A program made the position numbers and the translations under genes. From Ficedula albicollis (lineage: Eukaryota > Chordata > Aves > Passeriformes > Muscicapidae), in assembly GCF_000247815.1 (NCBI RefSeq), contig NC_021677.1:1416803-1480802 (forward strand): a stretch of DNA of 64,000 nt, written 5' to 3'. Below are positions 33,501 through 54,619 of the stretch, piece by piece. The notes below the pieces were generated by a model. That model was given only the letters and a program-made list of their open reading frames with translations. It made no database searches and was not told the origin of the DNA. Each line of letters begins with the position of its first letter. The stretch's first letter is position 1.

Positions 33501-34799
33501 CACAGATCTGCTCCCTCACGGCACTGCTCCTGGTCTGTTCTCATGACCAGCTTACCCAAGGCAGGCTCCTGGATGAACTTCCACTGCCATCCACTCATTC
33601 TGCTGCCACAAGTCTGCTCAAATCCTGGAAGGAAGCTGCTGGCTTGGAGTTTTTGCTTTTGGAATAGCCCAGTTTTTGTTAAGAGGCAGAGACACGACAG
33701 ACTGGTGCCATGGGCTACACCTGCTGTAGCTAATGAAGAAGTGCCAGGTTCCCCAGAAGGCTGGAGGGCAGCACAGATACAGTGGCTATTCTCTGCTCAT
33801 CTGAAAGCTCATGGCACCACAGAGCACCTGAGGCTATGGGTGTTTCCTCCTTACGCAGTGCCAACAGACCAGTGAAACAGAACAATCAAAGGTGTGCCAC
33901 ATACATGATTTCTACCTGCCCCGAAAATTGCTTTTCTCCAAAGACAGAAATCTCAAAAGTTCTTTGCCAGTAGACAAAGCTGTGGTTGTCAAAACTAATT
34001 TCCTCATCTTCTCACTGCTAGTTGAAAAAAGACAGATCCTTCATCTACATCCAAAAATAAGGACTAATATTTGCTGACCTTTCTTCCTTTGGCTCAATTG
34101 ATAAAATAACCAGCACTGCAAGCAAAGTGAGATTTCATTAGGGAGCGAAGGTGTCTATTTCATGAGGAAACCTGACAAGAAATTCCACATACAGCACATG
34201 AACTAGAATTAAGAGATTCAGCAGTTTCTTCCCAAAACAGACTTTTTGGTATGGCAGCTTTATAAATCTGAAGATTTTGGCCAACTCCACAGATATGTGT
34301 CATGCATGTTGCATCAAAATACCTGGCCCCCTAAGTTGTACTCTGTTCTAAGAGCCTTGGATTTGTTTTGTCTATAACCTTTGTATCAAAATAATGTCAA
34401 AAGTTAACATCCTGTTAAGATAAATGGGGATGCTCTGTCTTTCCCCAGGTACTGCTGATGTTACTGCAGATGCAGATTCACGAAAACTGTGCCTTATTTT
34501 CTCATGTCTGAAAGCAGATTTTTACAGCCACAACTCCTCTTTTGGAACAGCACTCTGTTATTATCTATATAACTGTATGCAGCAACAGCAGCAGGTCCTG
34601 CAGCGTTTGCCATTCCACTGGAATACACAGAACCACGCTGCCCTGAGATTCCCCTGCCAGTGGTGGATCCCAGTGTAGCCACAAAACTGACAAGAGGTCC
34701 ACACAAAAAATTATGTGTTCCACCTATTGACTATTCATTTTTAACCCAGAGTGGATGAGCATAAGACACCTGCAGCTCAGTGCTAATGACCAAGTGAAA

Positions 34800-34851
34800 A
34801 ACAAAAAAAAAAACAAACAAAACAAAACAAAAAAAAAACAAAAAAAAAAGG
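34800..34851. repeat. A-rich low-complexity tract
   Basis: Runs of A separated by single C bases. No retroposed body was recognised next to it. Confidence 0.8.
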
Positions 34852-36149
34852 TGACTGCCTGATCAATTCCTCCTCCTGTCATTTGGAATAGTGTCCCACA
34901 AGGCTGAACAGCACAAACTTGATCAGCACCTAAAGACAAAATCCCTTCTGTCTAAAAGGAATGGAGAGATGATGGCAGAAAAACAGAAGAGAAACTCTGA
35001 GTGCTCTTTGGACCCAACTGGTGAATGGCACGCAATATAAATTTATTGAGAAATAGAAAACTTCTTATTTACCCTTATCATCACTCCCCAAAGTTATTCA
35101 TGCCACAAAAACCCACAAAATTGCCTTGAGCCACATATTTAAAAATCTTGCAATTTTATTTGCATATAAAGGCTGCTAGATATAATATCACAATAAATTT
35201 AAAGAAACAACTGCTTTTCTAAATTCCATTAACAAGGTAACATAAAACAGAACAAAGCTCAATAGCATTTACAGTGGTGGAACAGAAATAACTATCTTCA
35301 ACAATATTTTGTGCTAGTGAGATTGCATTTACACACAGTGCAAAATAAGAAAAAGGAAATAAAAAAGACAAGAAGAATATTTAAATATAAAGGACAACTA
35401 AGCCTTATTTTATTTAGGCTTGATTGTATCCATTTGATTCTATACATGCCTGAACTAGAACAAAGATTTAACTCGGGCTCTTGAAGGCCTTGAGCACTTG
35501 GAAAAATGTGTCACATCCTTCATAATTTAGATGTGCTGTACAGCATAATTTTGCAGATGCTATACTGGCAATATTAAATCCTAGCTTAGTTATAATGCAC
35601 AAAAAATACATATATATATAAATTCATATTTAAAAGGAGTCCGCATTTACAATTTTTTTTTTTTTTTTTACTGCATGAAATACCTGCTCTTTGCAGCTTT
35701 CACCCCCAGTCTTTTAAAGCTAAAATAATTTAAAAAAGAAACAACAGAAGGTAGATATCACATACAGGCTGTGGCTATCTAGATCAGTCTTTATAAAGCA
35801 GGTAGAGACAAATGACTGAGAAGTCTATTCTCCCCTTGCTGCATTCTACTCTGAACAGAAACAAGTTTAAGTACATGCACACGTGTCAAGAGGCAAATGG
35901 ACCCCAAAACATAGCTTGTGCTACTAAAAAATTTGATAAAAATGGAGATAAAAAGTTAACATTTAAACCTAGGGAAAAAGAAAGACACTTAAAAAAACCC
36001 CAACAATAACATAAGTTGTGCAAATTTGGGTGTATTTAATTGCTGCCTATTTTTTAGCTTATAATATAATATTAAAATAAGGTCTCTCACTTACTAAAAG
36101 AAAGCTTGGCTGTCCTTTCGAGAATACTATAACAATTTACAATGGCAAA

Positions 36150-36155
36150 TTTATT
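36150..36155 (-). promoter_or_regulatory. MPPED2: Candidate poly(A) signal of MPPED2
   Basis: First canonical AATAAA after the stop codon on the minus strand, giving a 3' UTR of roughly 0.5 kb; 35155-35160 and 35042-35047 are more distal alternatives. Confidence 0.35.
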
Positions 36156-36338
36156 GAAAAACAAAATTCATTTTACAAATTCACAATGCTTTATCAATTT
36201 AAAACGAACGCTGCATTTCCAAAAAGCACAACCTCTAACTTTTCTTCTTGTTTCTTTTGCACCAGCAATTTACAAATAAAAAGAACAAAAAAAACCCCAA
36301 ACCCCACCCCGAAACAAAAACCCCAGCTGCCCACAAAA

Positions 36339-36572
<234 letters not shown>

Positions 36573-36657
36573 AGCCCCTATTTTGAAATAAACACGTAAC
36601 TGAATGTAAGTTTTGCAATTAGAAAATGGCAGTTTATAGACCTTCCCCAGTAGTGCT

Positions 36658-42898
<6,241 letters not shown>

Positions 42899-44559
42899 CT
42901 TTGGGGAAAATGAGACAAACTGCATCAGTGTAAAATAAAAATCTCTTCCCTGCCCAGATTTTTTTTATGAATTAAAACAATTTCTGTGCTTCAGAGATTA
43001 CCTGCAGACAGCCTTTTTGAAGGGGATGCCTCTAACACACACTGATTCAAACACATACATGTGTTAAAATATACATTTGAATTTAGACTGATGTCTGGTG
43101 TTATTTTTGTACTCCAAGAGCATTCAGCCCTGGGGGCATTTACTCACTAGAGAGAAAGGAAAAAATACTAAAATAACAAAGTCTTAAATCTCGACCTTTT
43201 TATCCAAGTTTAGGAATGTTTGTAAGTAAGAACTCCTTCCCTACATGATTTAAAATTCATTTAGAATTTCTCAAGGAAAACTGATACCCTCAGTGTTCTC
43301 CAGCATAGCACAGAGTTGTACATCATAATAAAGCATTTCCCTATCAAAGAAGTACACAAAACAATTGCTCTGATGAAATACAGGAATATTTTGATTTGTT
43401 ACTGGCAACCTTTCATGCAGCTCTTAGTACTGCACTCCTTTTAAGAGTTTGCATCCATGTGTGTGTTTTCTTAGAGCTCAAGGAACATTTTTGGACTTTG
43501 TTTTCTAGGTAGGATATTCCTAGCCCTGGTCATATTTCTGATGAATTCTTCTGTGTGCTGCAGTTCTGAAAGCAGAAAACAAAAACTGGGGGCAAAAAAA
43601 ACAACCACAAACCGACCTTGAAAAAAGCCACACCTGTTAAAAACAGAGTTCATTAGAGTCCTATGTAATTTCATTACGTAATCTGTCTCTCTACCCACTA
43701 AATCAGTCATTTTTCCAGCCCCAAATATGCATTTAAGTGGGAATGCCCGCTGAGATTACATCTCTAATTTTTATTTCATTTTGTTTTTTTTATAATTGAA
43801 GCGTTTTGCTTTCCTGAGACAATAATTGGGCCAATGAGGGCTGCAGCCAGCTCCATGGATGATCTGCATTCCTGACAATTGGCAGTATGGAAAACCAGCA
43901 GGCACTGCTAATATAGGGGCAGGAAGGTCACGGGTGCCTTTGTAACAAATAATAGACATATCCCATGTAGTCCTGCTGGATAACACCCACAGGAACTCAT
44001 TCAAGCTAGCAGACTTCCTGAATGACCAGTGACAGAAGATAGGGAAATTAGACCTCAGCCAAAGGTTTTATGTGAGAATAAAACCCTTCCTGTGCTGTAA
44101 AGCAAGCTGGGTGCAGCTCACAGGAGCTCTGCAGGCAGCTGAATTCAAACTGAAGGTTGTGGCTTGGCTCTAGCTAAACCACAAGAATTTCTGCTTTTCT
44201 AGGATTAGCTTGTATCTAGGTTTCCTTTCCTGTAACATTCCCAGGCTTTAACTTATCGAGATCATTGTAACCTTCAAGGCTGCAGGCAGAAGTTGAAATA
44301 TCATTTGGCTAAAGATTCAGCTGCTTAAAACTAACAAACACCCAGGGCCTGGGTCAAACTTTTCACTGTCAATTAAGGATTCTTTCCCCACTTGCACTTC
44401 TCCTGCAGATAAGACTGTAGTTACTACAACATAGTTAAACCTGAAACATGAAACCACATCTGTGATTTCTCTGGAGCTCTTTGGAGACTGCCACCACAGA
44501 AAAAAACCTGGATTTGTCTGGAGGATTTTTATTTTATTTTCCTCTGAAGCACTGTGGAA

Positions 44560-44580
44560 GGAGGAGGAGGAGGAGGAGGG
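44560..44580. repeat. GGA microsatellite
   Basis: Seven or so consecutive gga units. Confidence 0.85.
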
Positions 44581-44708
44581 GAACCTGAGCTCAGATATAT
44601 TCCTCAGTCACCAACCTCTGTAATTAGCTGTGACTAACTGGCACCACATGGGAATCCACTTGCATAGAAAACTTTTGAGAAACCTTCCTCATTATGCAGC
44701 ATGTGCAC

Positions 44709-44737
44709 AAATAAATAAATAAAATAATAAATAAAAA
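44709..44737. repeat. AAAT-type microsatellite
   Basis: Repeated aaat/ataa units. Confidence 0.8.
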
Positions 44738-46530
44738 GGACGGTCAAGTACTTATTTAATATACTAAAGATTTTCATGCAAAATGGGAAAATCAAAGAGA
44801 AGAGCAGACTACACCTGGATTACAGATTTAGTAATAAAGGCTACTTAGCCATTAGTAGCAATATTTCAGATCTGACCTAATTCTTTTTCCTATAGATCCC
44901 TAAGTAAAAGATTTCAGCAAGCTCCTAAAACTTCATTTTTAAGTATAGAAGGCAACAGCAGAAAGATATTGGCTGCTGAATAATGCCACAAGGGAGGCAC
45001 AGAAAAGCCACAGGGTAATGAGAGATTACAAATGATTTTGTCATTTTACATTTGATGGACCAGAACACGTCCTCACAGCTGATGCAGAAGAACCAAACTG
45101 AGGGTCAGCTCATCAGAACTCCCAAGTAAGCTTTATTAATTTACTAATACATTAAAAACCACAAACTAACCCACAACAAGAGCACAGCATCGTTTCATGG
45201 CACAAAAAAAAATCGCAGCTGCTCCTCAGTGCATTCACCTCAGAAGCAACACTACCACATGAGGAAAGGAGACACAAAGCCACAGCCCAATTCACCCAGG
45301 TAACACAGAAATGTCAACTCCTTCTGGAACTTTACTGCTTTTAAAGGATGGTAACTCCTACAACCTACTTTCATCTCTCCTCTGACTCATGAATTTAATT
45401 ACCTGATCCTCAGAGTTCAACAACTCAGAAGGTAAATGTACAATGAGACCTTCTAGATTCACATTTTCCTCTTAACTCCACCCGTAAATCCATTTATTTC
45501 AATAGTTACTTCTAAACAGGATTAGAACAAATAAATTATCTCATAGGTCTTCATTCCCAAGTATTCATTCATTTTTTAAGGCTACCCAATCTTTCAGGAA
45601 AGCTTCAATTTTATCCTTAACAAGACATTTTTGTGGTTAAGCTCCTTTTTTTGACGGCGAAGACTCAAATGCTCTTTCCTAATGTAACAACCACCAGGAA
45701 ATGGTAAAGGCTAGACAGTTTCCCAGATGTGCTCGTGACATGCAGTGCTGTGACTCCAGTGAGAGGCACAGCCTGGGGGCTCCAGCTGAATGCCATTCCC
45801 ACCAGCACCCACCTGCTGTGCCTCAGTGTCCCGTTCAGAGAGCCAGAATAACACCACAGAGCAGAGAGCAGCCTCACACAGCCCGCTTCCTTGGGGTTTT
45901 GCTTGCCCTGCACCTTCAAGCAGCTGAAGCTCTCACCAAAGTGAATTATCAGTGCTGCAATTATGTTAGCCATGTTACTGTATGTACCTCCTTATTACCA
46001 GGCTGCACTTAAGTCAGGAAGTCTCTAAAACAGAGTTCAGCTATTTTCACAAGGTCAGAAAAACCTGAAACCTCAACAATCCACTGGTTATTATGATTAA
46101 AGCTAGTAGTAATTAAAAGCATAGACTGGTTTGTTTTGTTTTTTTTTGGTTTGGTTTTTTTTTTTTTTTCAGGTTTTTCTCTCTCCCTCTTTTAACTTAC
46201 CCTCTGTAACCTCTGAGTGCTGGCTATCTAAATGACAAAGCATTTGAGAAGAGTGACCCCCACCTTGCACTGTGTTTGGAGGAGGAGAGCCCATGCAGTG
46301 CCTTTTCCCCAGGGAGCAGCTCTCCAGCAGCCAGTCTGACCTGGCATGCTCCTTGCACCAAGTCATGCTCAATTCCTGCCCCAGAACTGCACAAACTGGT
46401 TCAGTGCAGGTCTTAGTTTAAACTCCTGGCAGACAGAGATTCACGCCTGGATCTGTGAGAGCCATGGAAAGAAGGAAAAACCCAGGACCTTTACTGCTGC
46501 CATGCATCATGTTCCATGGATGTGCTGATC

Positions 46531-46712
46531 TGGACCAGATTATCACACACAACAGGAACAGGACAGGAGCAAGTGCAGCTGTAGCCATCCTAAATAATTC
46601 CCTGCTGCATCTTTCCTCTCCCAGTGTCTGCACAGCTCTGCCCTCGCTGCCTCCAGGCTGCCCCAGCTGTCACTGACAGCTGGACCAGATTATCACACAC
46701 AACAGGAACAGA
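46531..46712 (+). repeat. Spaced direct repeat of 32 bases
   Basis: tggaccagattatcacacac and the following aacaggaaca occur at 46531-46562 and 46681-46712, separated by 118 bases. Confidence 0.85.
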
Positions 46713-49700
46713 GCTCTGTCACTGAGCTCTGATCCCCAAATCTGCAGCCTGCTACCTCGGTGGGTACCTCTCACTGACTTCTCTTCTCTGATGCTCCACA
46801 CCAGCCACTGACATCTTCTACCCTATGTCTGGAATGGTTAGTGATCTTTTTTTTGGCAGGGATTGTCCACTCAGTTCACATGTTTTGTGCTAACACCACC
46901 AGGACACCACAGACAGTATTTAAGAAAACTCCCCCTGTGGGGAAGATGTGTTTCAATAAAAAGAAAAGCCAAAAGAATCTGAGTTAAGGAACACATAAAA
47001 ACACATGAGGGTTTCAGAAACTTCAGAGCAAAGGAGCAGACAGGCAGGAGGTTGAAACCCCAGTGATGTCTCAGAGGATCACAAGACGCTGGGGACAGCA
47101 GGACACAGAGCTCCCAGAGCACAGCATAAAGAAATCAGTGAAGCAGAGCAGTGGACAGCACCAGGAACACAGTGGATACTGGAAAGGGGAGGAAGGGAGC
47201 AGGTGAATTTCTCAAGCTCATGATCCACACAACTTTTGCTTAAGTATCTGAACTGCTCATCAAAGAGGAAATATCCTCCAAACCTTCTGAGGCTTTCCAA
47301 TCCCTAACTGTGTTGCAATTATTTTATTTAGGGCTTTACTTAATGAGATCTGGGAGGTATTTTGATATCCCAAAAATACAAAAATAATTCAAACTTGACT
47401 CAAGGGCTAATTTCATTCTACTTTTTAAAAAGAACAGAATTACAAAGGCCTACAAATAGAAGCATCAGACCTTACACATTCCTGTGCTGTGTGTAGCTGG
47501 GGCTGGCTTGAAGGATAGACCTGGTTTAAGTCAGGACCAGACTCAAATGGATCCATACATCAAGTCCACTGTGTGGTGTTGGCATGTGGCAGCATCTCAG
47601 ACCTACAGAGCCCACCCTGAACTGCTTCTCCTTCTGGAGTGAGCACTTTTACTCCTTCATTCCCAGTGCACCCTTGAAGCATCAAAGGATGCTGCAGTGC
47701 TGAAAAGAGCTCAAATGACTCAAGTTCTTATGGTAAAATTTTGTGGTCTTCATAAAAACACAGAGGATCTTAAAATATCTAAAGGAAGTTCACCACAACA
47801 TAAATCAAATGTCTGTTCCCAGGGATATGCCAGGGGAAAGAGGAAGCAAAAGAAAAAAAAGAGCAGCTGTCTATAATTTTGATTCAATTTTGCTCAACAA
47901 CTGTGCATGTTTAAGAATTATGCTTGGATGCTTGATTTCTTATAGTAAGCATGATCATAATATGCTATTGTACCACATCTTAAATTAATTTTTTACATTC
48001 CTCTTACTATCTGTGCAGGAAATGTGAATTGACAAAGCTTCTACCCCAGGTCAGTCTGGGAGAGGCTTTTACTAGCAGTCCTGCTTCTGTGATGACAACA
48101 CACAATAGAGAAAAAAACCCAAAAAAACCAAAAAGTAAAGGTCTCTCCCCCAACACACACTTAATAGTGCATATATTCAATCCACTGGGGTAGTCTGTGT
48201 GTTTGACATGTAAAAAAAAGCAAAATCTGAACAGGTCTAATTACATCCAGTAGTTTCTGTTGAATATTGTATACATGTGTAAAAGCAGCATTTGGAAAAT
48301 ATTAACAGAAACGTGTTGGCCTTTAAAACAATTAAGCTGCATTTCAGTGGATTATGAAAAAAAATGTTGCCAGATATAAGTTAGTATAACAAATAAAACT
48401 TGCCAGAGTAGTTATGTCAACCTGCCCTATTAGTGAAATTGGTTCTTGCTCCTAAAAACAGCCTCTAGATATTTAATAATTTGGAATGCTCCTTAAAACA
48501 GAATTCTTTAGCACTGATGGAGTCTCTGTAGTTCCTCCAAAAGGCTGTGAGGGTCAGCAGATGTGATAGCTCGTTCATTAATTAATGCCACAGACCAGGT
48601 GAATTCCAGACATGCTTTTATGCAGTGTTTCAGCACCTTTTTATATGTTTATATCTGCAGCCTGTCCTGCTCCTAATACACACAACTTTTAATGGCACCT
48701 ACAGGAAAGGTGTGTCTTTTTTATATTGAGGAGCTCTACCACATAACATGACGAAAAAAAATGTTTTGGGTCTTTGTGCCTTTATGTTCTGGATGTCTTA
48801 GTTGCCCCATGCTTTTCCCATTCCAATTTCCAGAGTTATCCAACCAGTTTGATGTTTCTGAAAAACAAATAAACCAACACCAACCCAAAGGAACACACTA
48901 AGCACGAACCTACACCACAATCACAGGAACTTGAAGGCTTTCAAAAACTCTTTCAAGTGCTTTATAAATAATAAAACAATTAGGATCAGAACAGTCTAGA
49001 CAGAGCACTGTTTGTAGAGGCACTGTGCAGAACTAGGTTGGCTAACCCAAGAATAAATTTGCCACGATTTATGCCTAAGTCCATCAGATGGTAGACACAG
49101 AATCCTGCCCTCCATGATTTTCACCATTAGTCTTTACCAACAACTCAATTATTCTTAGCTACTCTGATGACTTCAAATAGCACACTGAGATTGCTTATTG
49201 CCAGATGGTGCTGTTTATCTATAAATACCATCACTATTTTTATTTATGTTTTGCTCAAAATGCTGGCTTAGCATTCCTCAATAAGAAACTGAAACTTTCC
49301 AGAATGCCTGCTTGGAAAACCAAACCAGGCTCACATGTATTAAGCCTTCCAGACAACCCACAATATTTAATTGTAGGAGCTTGTAACATAATCTTCTAAA
49401 TATTTACAGGAAAGAATGGGAACAGTTAGTTATAATTAGGTCACAGGATACTCCCAGAATTTGTCTGAAGTTTGTGCTACCTTCCATTCCAGCTTATTCT
49501 TGAAGATCAGTGTGAAGTCTCCTGCCTTTGCTAACCAGACGAAAACTGAGTTTCCAGTCTCACAATACATGCTTAGTTGGCATTTAGGTACAGTATAAAA
49601 TATCATGGCTCGGTCCTAAGCCATAATTTACTGGTTTATAGTTCAATGGTAAGGCTTAGGAAGCGTCATTTATTTGAAAGCTATGCAGATTCATTTCATT

Positions 49701-52700
49701 TTCCTCATTTATTACAGACCTTGCTTCATGCAGAAATTTAACATTTGGCATACCCAAAATTTCACCTTTGCTGAAAACTGTGATCCAGCTTTGGGGTCTG
49801 CAGGAAGTCACCAGCTCCTGTCCAGCCTTCACCAAAAACCACTGCTACCTCATTTGCTAAATTCTGTCCACCAGCAAACTTTTTCTGTAAAGTCACCTGG
49901 GGAAGGGGATGACCATGGATCCCAAAATGCATCTCACACCTCCTCCTCAGCTCAGCAAGACTTGATTGCAAGCCAAGTTCACACAGACAGAAAACCCCAC
50001 ACCTGATTTATACCTGATGCATACAACACACGCACTTGTGTGTGGATGTATTTATATTTATGGATAGTATAAACAAACATTCATGCCCTGCTGCTCTGCT
50101 TGCATCAGGGAAACTGAAAAACAACTTGCAGAAATGGTGCAGGGCACTCCCCAAACCAGTGAGAGCTCCAAGTGCTGCAGCACTCAAGCATGGCCACAGT
50201 AATGTCAGCAAACATTTTCAGGTTATTACCTGGAGGAGCTGTCTCAGGGATGAGCCAATTCAGCAAATCAATTAAAGTGATGCACTTACTTGACCAACGC
50301 ATGGACACAAAGGGAAAAAACATGACAAGAAGAGACTGACGGAAAAACATCAGGGTCATGAAAAAAAAGGCAGCTGAAAAGACTGGGGAGATCGTTCAGC
50401 ATCATGGAGGTAAACAGAGCATTATTTTAATTGAAAAGGATCTGATTAAGCAATGGGTCACTTGTTTTTGTTGCCTTCAAGATTAAACAAGGAACTCTGA
50501 TGGCAACTGGGTCATTTACATTTCATTTTAAGGTCCCCCCACCTTCGTGTTGTCCTTTCAATGAGGTTTGTGGGAGAGTTAATTTGACTCTTCTGGTGAA
50601 AAAACTAATAATAATAGAATAATATTTCTAATAATAGAATGATTAGAAACCAACGTAGCAGAACTCGTGCATCTGTGCCAGTTATTTGATCATCAACATA
50701 TTATTCATGTTTGTCCCAGCTCTCACCTTGAGGGAGAGAAGATTTGACCCCCACACCCCTCTGAGGCCACACCTCGCTCCTCTCAAGAGTGCTGATGGAA
50801 AATAATTAAGTGGAAGCAAGCAGCAGAACAACGATGCAGGGAAGATGTCTCTCCCAGTGACCACCAGCCAAAATTCCAGATTTTATTAAAAGCCTGAGCT
50901 GCCTCCTAGAGGCAAATCAACCCCCAAATCTCAGCCTGTCTCCACAGGAGAGGTGCTCCAGCCCTGCTGGAGTTTCACACTTACATACTCACCCCTTGGG
51001 TTATTGCATGCTCATGTCTTTTAAAAAAAGATGCGTTCAAAGGAAAGTTGTGAGCTCCTATTGCAAGTTCTCAGCTGAAGTAAATTTTTCACTGATGAGT
51101 TACCAGCCTATGAACTGGTGGTTTATAATAGAAAGGCAGACTGACATTTAAATAGAGTGGCACTCGAATAATGGCTTTACATTAGTATTTTATGGGAGGC
51201 TGAATAACCACAGAGCTAACATACTGTATTTCCTGGCAATAAAAAATCCTTTGAAAACAAAAGGTCATTTTATTTGATAATGTAAATGAATTAGATTTGT
51301 ATTGTACGACCAAGAGAGCAAAGGAAAGATTAATTCTCAGAGAAGAAGTCAATATATCAGGATGGCTAGGATTGGTTTGGTTTTAATTCCTTAAGCATGC
51401 TGTAAAGCCTGCAGTTCACAACCCACAGCCATATATTGCTGTACACTGGGGGCTTTAACACGGGCCCTGGACTTCAGTCTGATCTGATAAAAACCTGAAA
51501 CTTGCAGCGGGCCATTATGTGGGCAAACTATTCATTTTATATTCACCTCCTTGTCGTGTCAGTGCAGAGGTCATCCAAAGAGGGGGCCTAATTAATCAAA
51601 CTGTCAGAGCCCATGAGGAGGAGCATGGTAATGGGACTTTTATTTCACCCAGGAAAGCAGTGCTCTGACAGGAGCCAGAAAATACGGCCTTGATGTTGCT
51701 GTTTATTAGCAATGCTGAGACCAGGAGCAATAGGTGCCAGGCAGCCCGTGCTTGATAAAGCACAAGAGCCTGCACCAAGAGGCAAGAATCAGCTCGCACT
51801 GATGGCACTGCTGAGCACAGGCAGGGGTGGGGTGTGAGCACAGAACCTGGGCCTGCACAGGACACGTCCTAAAGGAAATCAAAAAAACCCCAAACCCAAA
51901 CCAAACAACCCCTTCACCCTCAAATACCAAAACCCACCAGCTGTTTTCCCGCACCCAGAGGCGAGGCTTTGCAATATTTAAGGCCTACCTGGCTTGCCTA
52001 CTTGGCAAAAAATCCCTAAATTTGGTGCAGGAGTGCTGAGGTTAAAGATCCATGCAGGATGAAGGAAGCACTGGCAGGGGTCAGGTCTGTGTGCCAGACT
52101 GGGCACTCAGTGAGCTCCTCAAAACACAGTGATAATGCTGAAATAAACACAGCCAGGATTCAACCTCTTGCCCGAAACCTTCCTCCAAGACTGATGCTCT
52201 TAACACAAAATGCATGCCCAGAGTAAGGAAGAAAACAAGGATATCTAAAAGGGAGTGAGTGGGAGATACAAGAGATGCTCAGTTTTTGAAGGGCACTGGA
52301 CTCATTTTAGCAGCAGCCAAGGCATTTGCTGCGTGGGTGATGTATGTAAAATTTTAAATTAATTATTTTAGTAATGCTCCCCTACGTGATTTCTCAGATT
52401 GCAATGTATTTTATACTTCAGGCCATGAATTAACTACTTTCTGAAGCCATTTTAATTATTTCTCCCCCCTCCCAACACCATTATTTCCAAATGAATAGAG
52501 AGCTAACATTAAATAGCCTTCTAAACAAGAGCTGCAAGAACCTACTCTTGTAGGATAAAGCACTTGGAATCACCACCCTAGCAATGCCCCTAAAAAAGGT
52601 TTAGGCAGCTGAAAGGAAATATATTGCCACAGGAAAAATAACAGGGCATGCAGGTCCCCAGCTGGGTCAAAATTTTTCTTGGTGGAAAAGGAAAGCTACT

Positions 52701-54533
52701 GTGGTTTTGGCTGCTGCCATGGATCCAAATACCCTCACCCTGAATTATCTTTCTCTTTTCTCCATTCTGAGTCTTCCTCTTAAAGCCAGCAGTACTAGAA
52801 CCAGAATGAAATTATCCTATCTGCAGAGGCTACAGGGAGATGCTGGCAGAAAGGTTTCTCTGTTAGCAAAACAACTTTAAAAACTTCTTAAATAACTTAA
52901 AGTAACTTACCTAACTTAAATAACTCAAAACTTCTCTCCTGAGCCTCCCCTGCTCCTCCCTGCCACAGGCACTGCTCTCTGATGGGCCTGAGATGAGACC
53001 ACTGACAACACCCTTGTCGACAAAAAGGGGAACATCTTTTGGGTCAGTCGGTTTTACAGGCTTCAGAACTTCAAGCAGCCCAAATATGGGACTGGAGAAC
53101 TGTAGCGTTGGGTTCAGGACTGCTTGTTCAGGGCAGGAACTGCTTTCCCTGACAGCCAAACTCACAGCTTCACCATCAAACTACAGCTTTAAAGGGAACA
53201 ATGCACTCCTGCTGTAAAACAAATATATGAAGGACAATAAAGACTCTCTTCCCATCCTAATCTGCTGTTGTCAATGCCCTTTTGAGCAGTTAAAATTATA
53301 TTTTCCCTTAGACTTTCATGCTTTTTAGTTTAAATATAAGGCACATCCCCTATACTTCACAGAAAATACATTATATGCAGAAAGCTCAAATGTAGTTAAA
53401 ATAACTACCTTTTAAAGCTTTAGATGGCTGCTTTCACAGCTACAAGAAAAATAAATGTTGATGTGTAAAATCTTAATGGTTATGGGCTGCATTTTTGTAT
53501 TTCTCAGCAGCAGTGGTGTTAAAAACACTCAAGTCACTTCACTATCAGCAAATGGAATAGTACAAAAATTTGGGAGTGGAGTATCTTGAGTACATGTTGA
53601 GTATCTTTTAAAAAAGTGCTGAAGAGGGTGTTCTGTCATTGGCAGTGTATTACTTAGCCATCACCACACTATTCTGGTAGTGTAATGATTTTATTACCTA
53701 TATTGGACCATTAGCTTACAGGAGGGGAGGTCAGGATTTTTTTGTGATGCCACATCTTCACTTACCAACACTGTGTGGTCCAAGTATGACCACAAATCTC
53801 CTGCTTCAAAGGCTGTGCAGGAGTGTCTTCCTAAAATGCCTGCCTAACTTCATGGAGGTGCTGCTCTCATTTTGAAACAAAAGCAAACCTGCATGTAAAC
53901 CCCAATGACATTGCTACAGGAACCTTATTTACAGTATGATTAAAAAGTGGTCCTTTCTCACAGCCTCATTAAATCCAAGCCTCATTTAACTACTGGGACA
54001 TTTTTACAATGGGTTTACTGACATACCATGATAAATTCTGTATAACATCCTTCAACAATAGCCCTGACTACAGCCATAACCACAATGTGTATAAACACTG
54101 CAGCAGCTCTGACAATGCACTGTCCTGAATAGTAGGAAGTGAAGTACCACTAAACACATTTTTACCAAACCCCACATCTCCATTTTCATTGGTTTCTCTT
54201 TTTTGTTTTGGGGGGCTGCTTTGCTTTGCCTTCTCAGAGAAACGTTCCCTTTAAAATGACAATAATTAAGATGTTAAACTTTTAAAATATTACAGAACCC
54301 TTTGAAATTCTGACCTAGGCAGAAAGGTTTCCTGAAATTTGATTCTTTAGAGATAAAAGGGTTGGCAGGAGGATGAAAGCAGCCCTACCCTTTTTTCCAT
54401 GGCAGAGAAATGAATGGAGCAGCTTATGAATACATGCAACTCCCCCATTCAGGAGCCACACTGGTGCCTTGTGTCCTGAAATATCAGTGTTAGGTTACTG
54501 TGCAAAGCAACATCTCTGTGAGCCAGCATCAGC

Positions 54534-54619
54534 TCCAGCCACAGCAACAATGAGGGCCACCACAAGGGGTTTTTTTTTCCAGCCACAGCAACAATGAGGG
54601 CCACCACAAGGTTTTTTTT
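54534..54619 (+). repeat. Tandem duplication around a T-run
   Basis: Copies 54534-54577 and 54578-54619 (ccagccacagcaacaatgag and onward) end in G/T runs of different length. Confidence 0.9.

Larger units (their letters stand above)
29534..34999. other. Intergenic DNA, no gene seen
   Basis: Contains a duplication at 30377-30555 and an A-rich patch at 34800-34851. Open frames up to 128 codons show no recognisable domain. Confidence 0.55.

Noticed and set aside
46130..46190. T-rich tract ending in ttcag that looks like a splice acceptor on the + strand
   Set aside because: No open, protein-like exon follows it and the surrounding gene is on the other strand.
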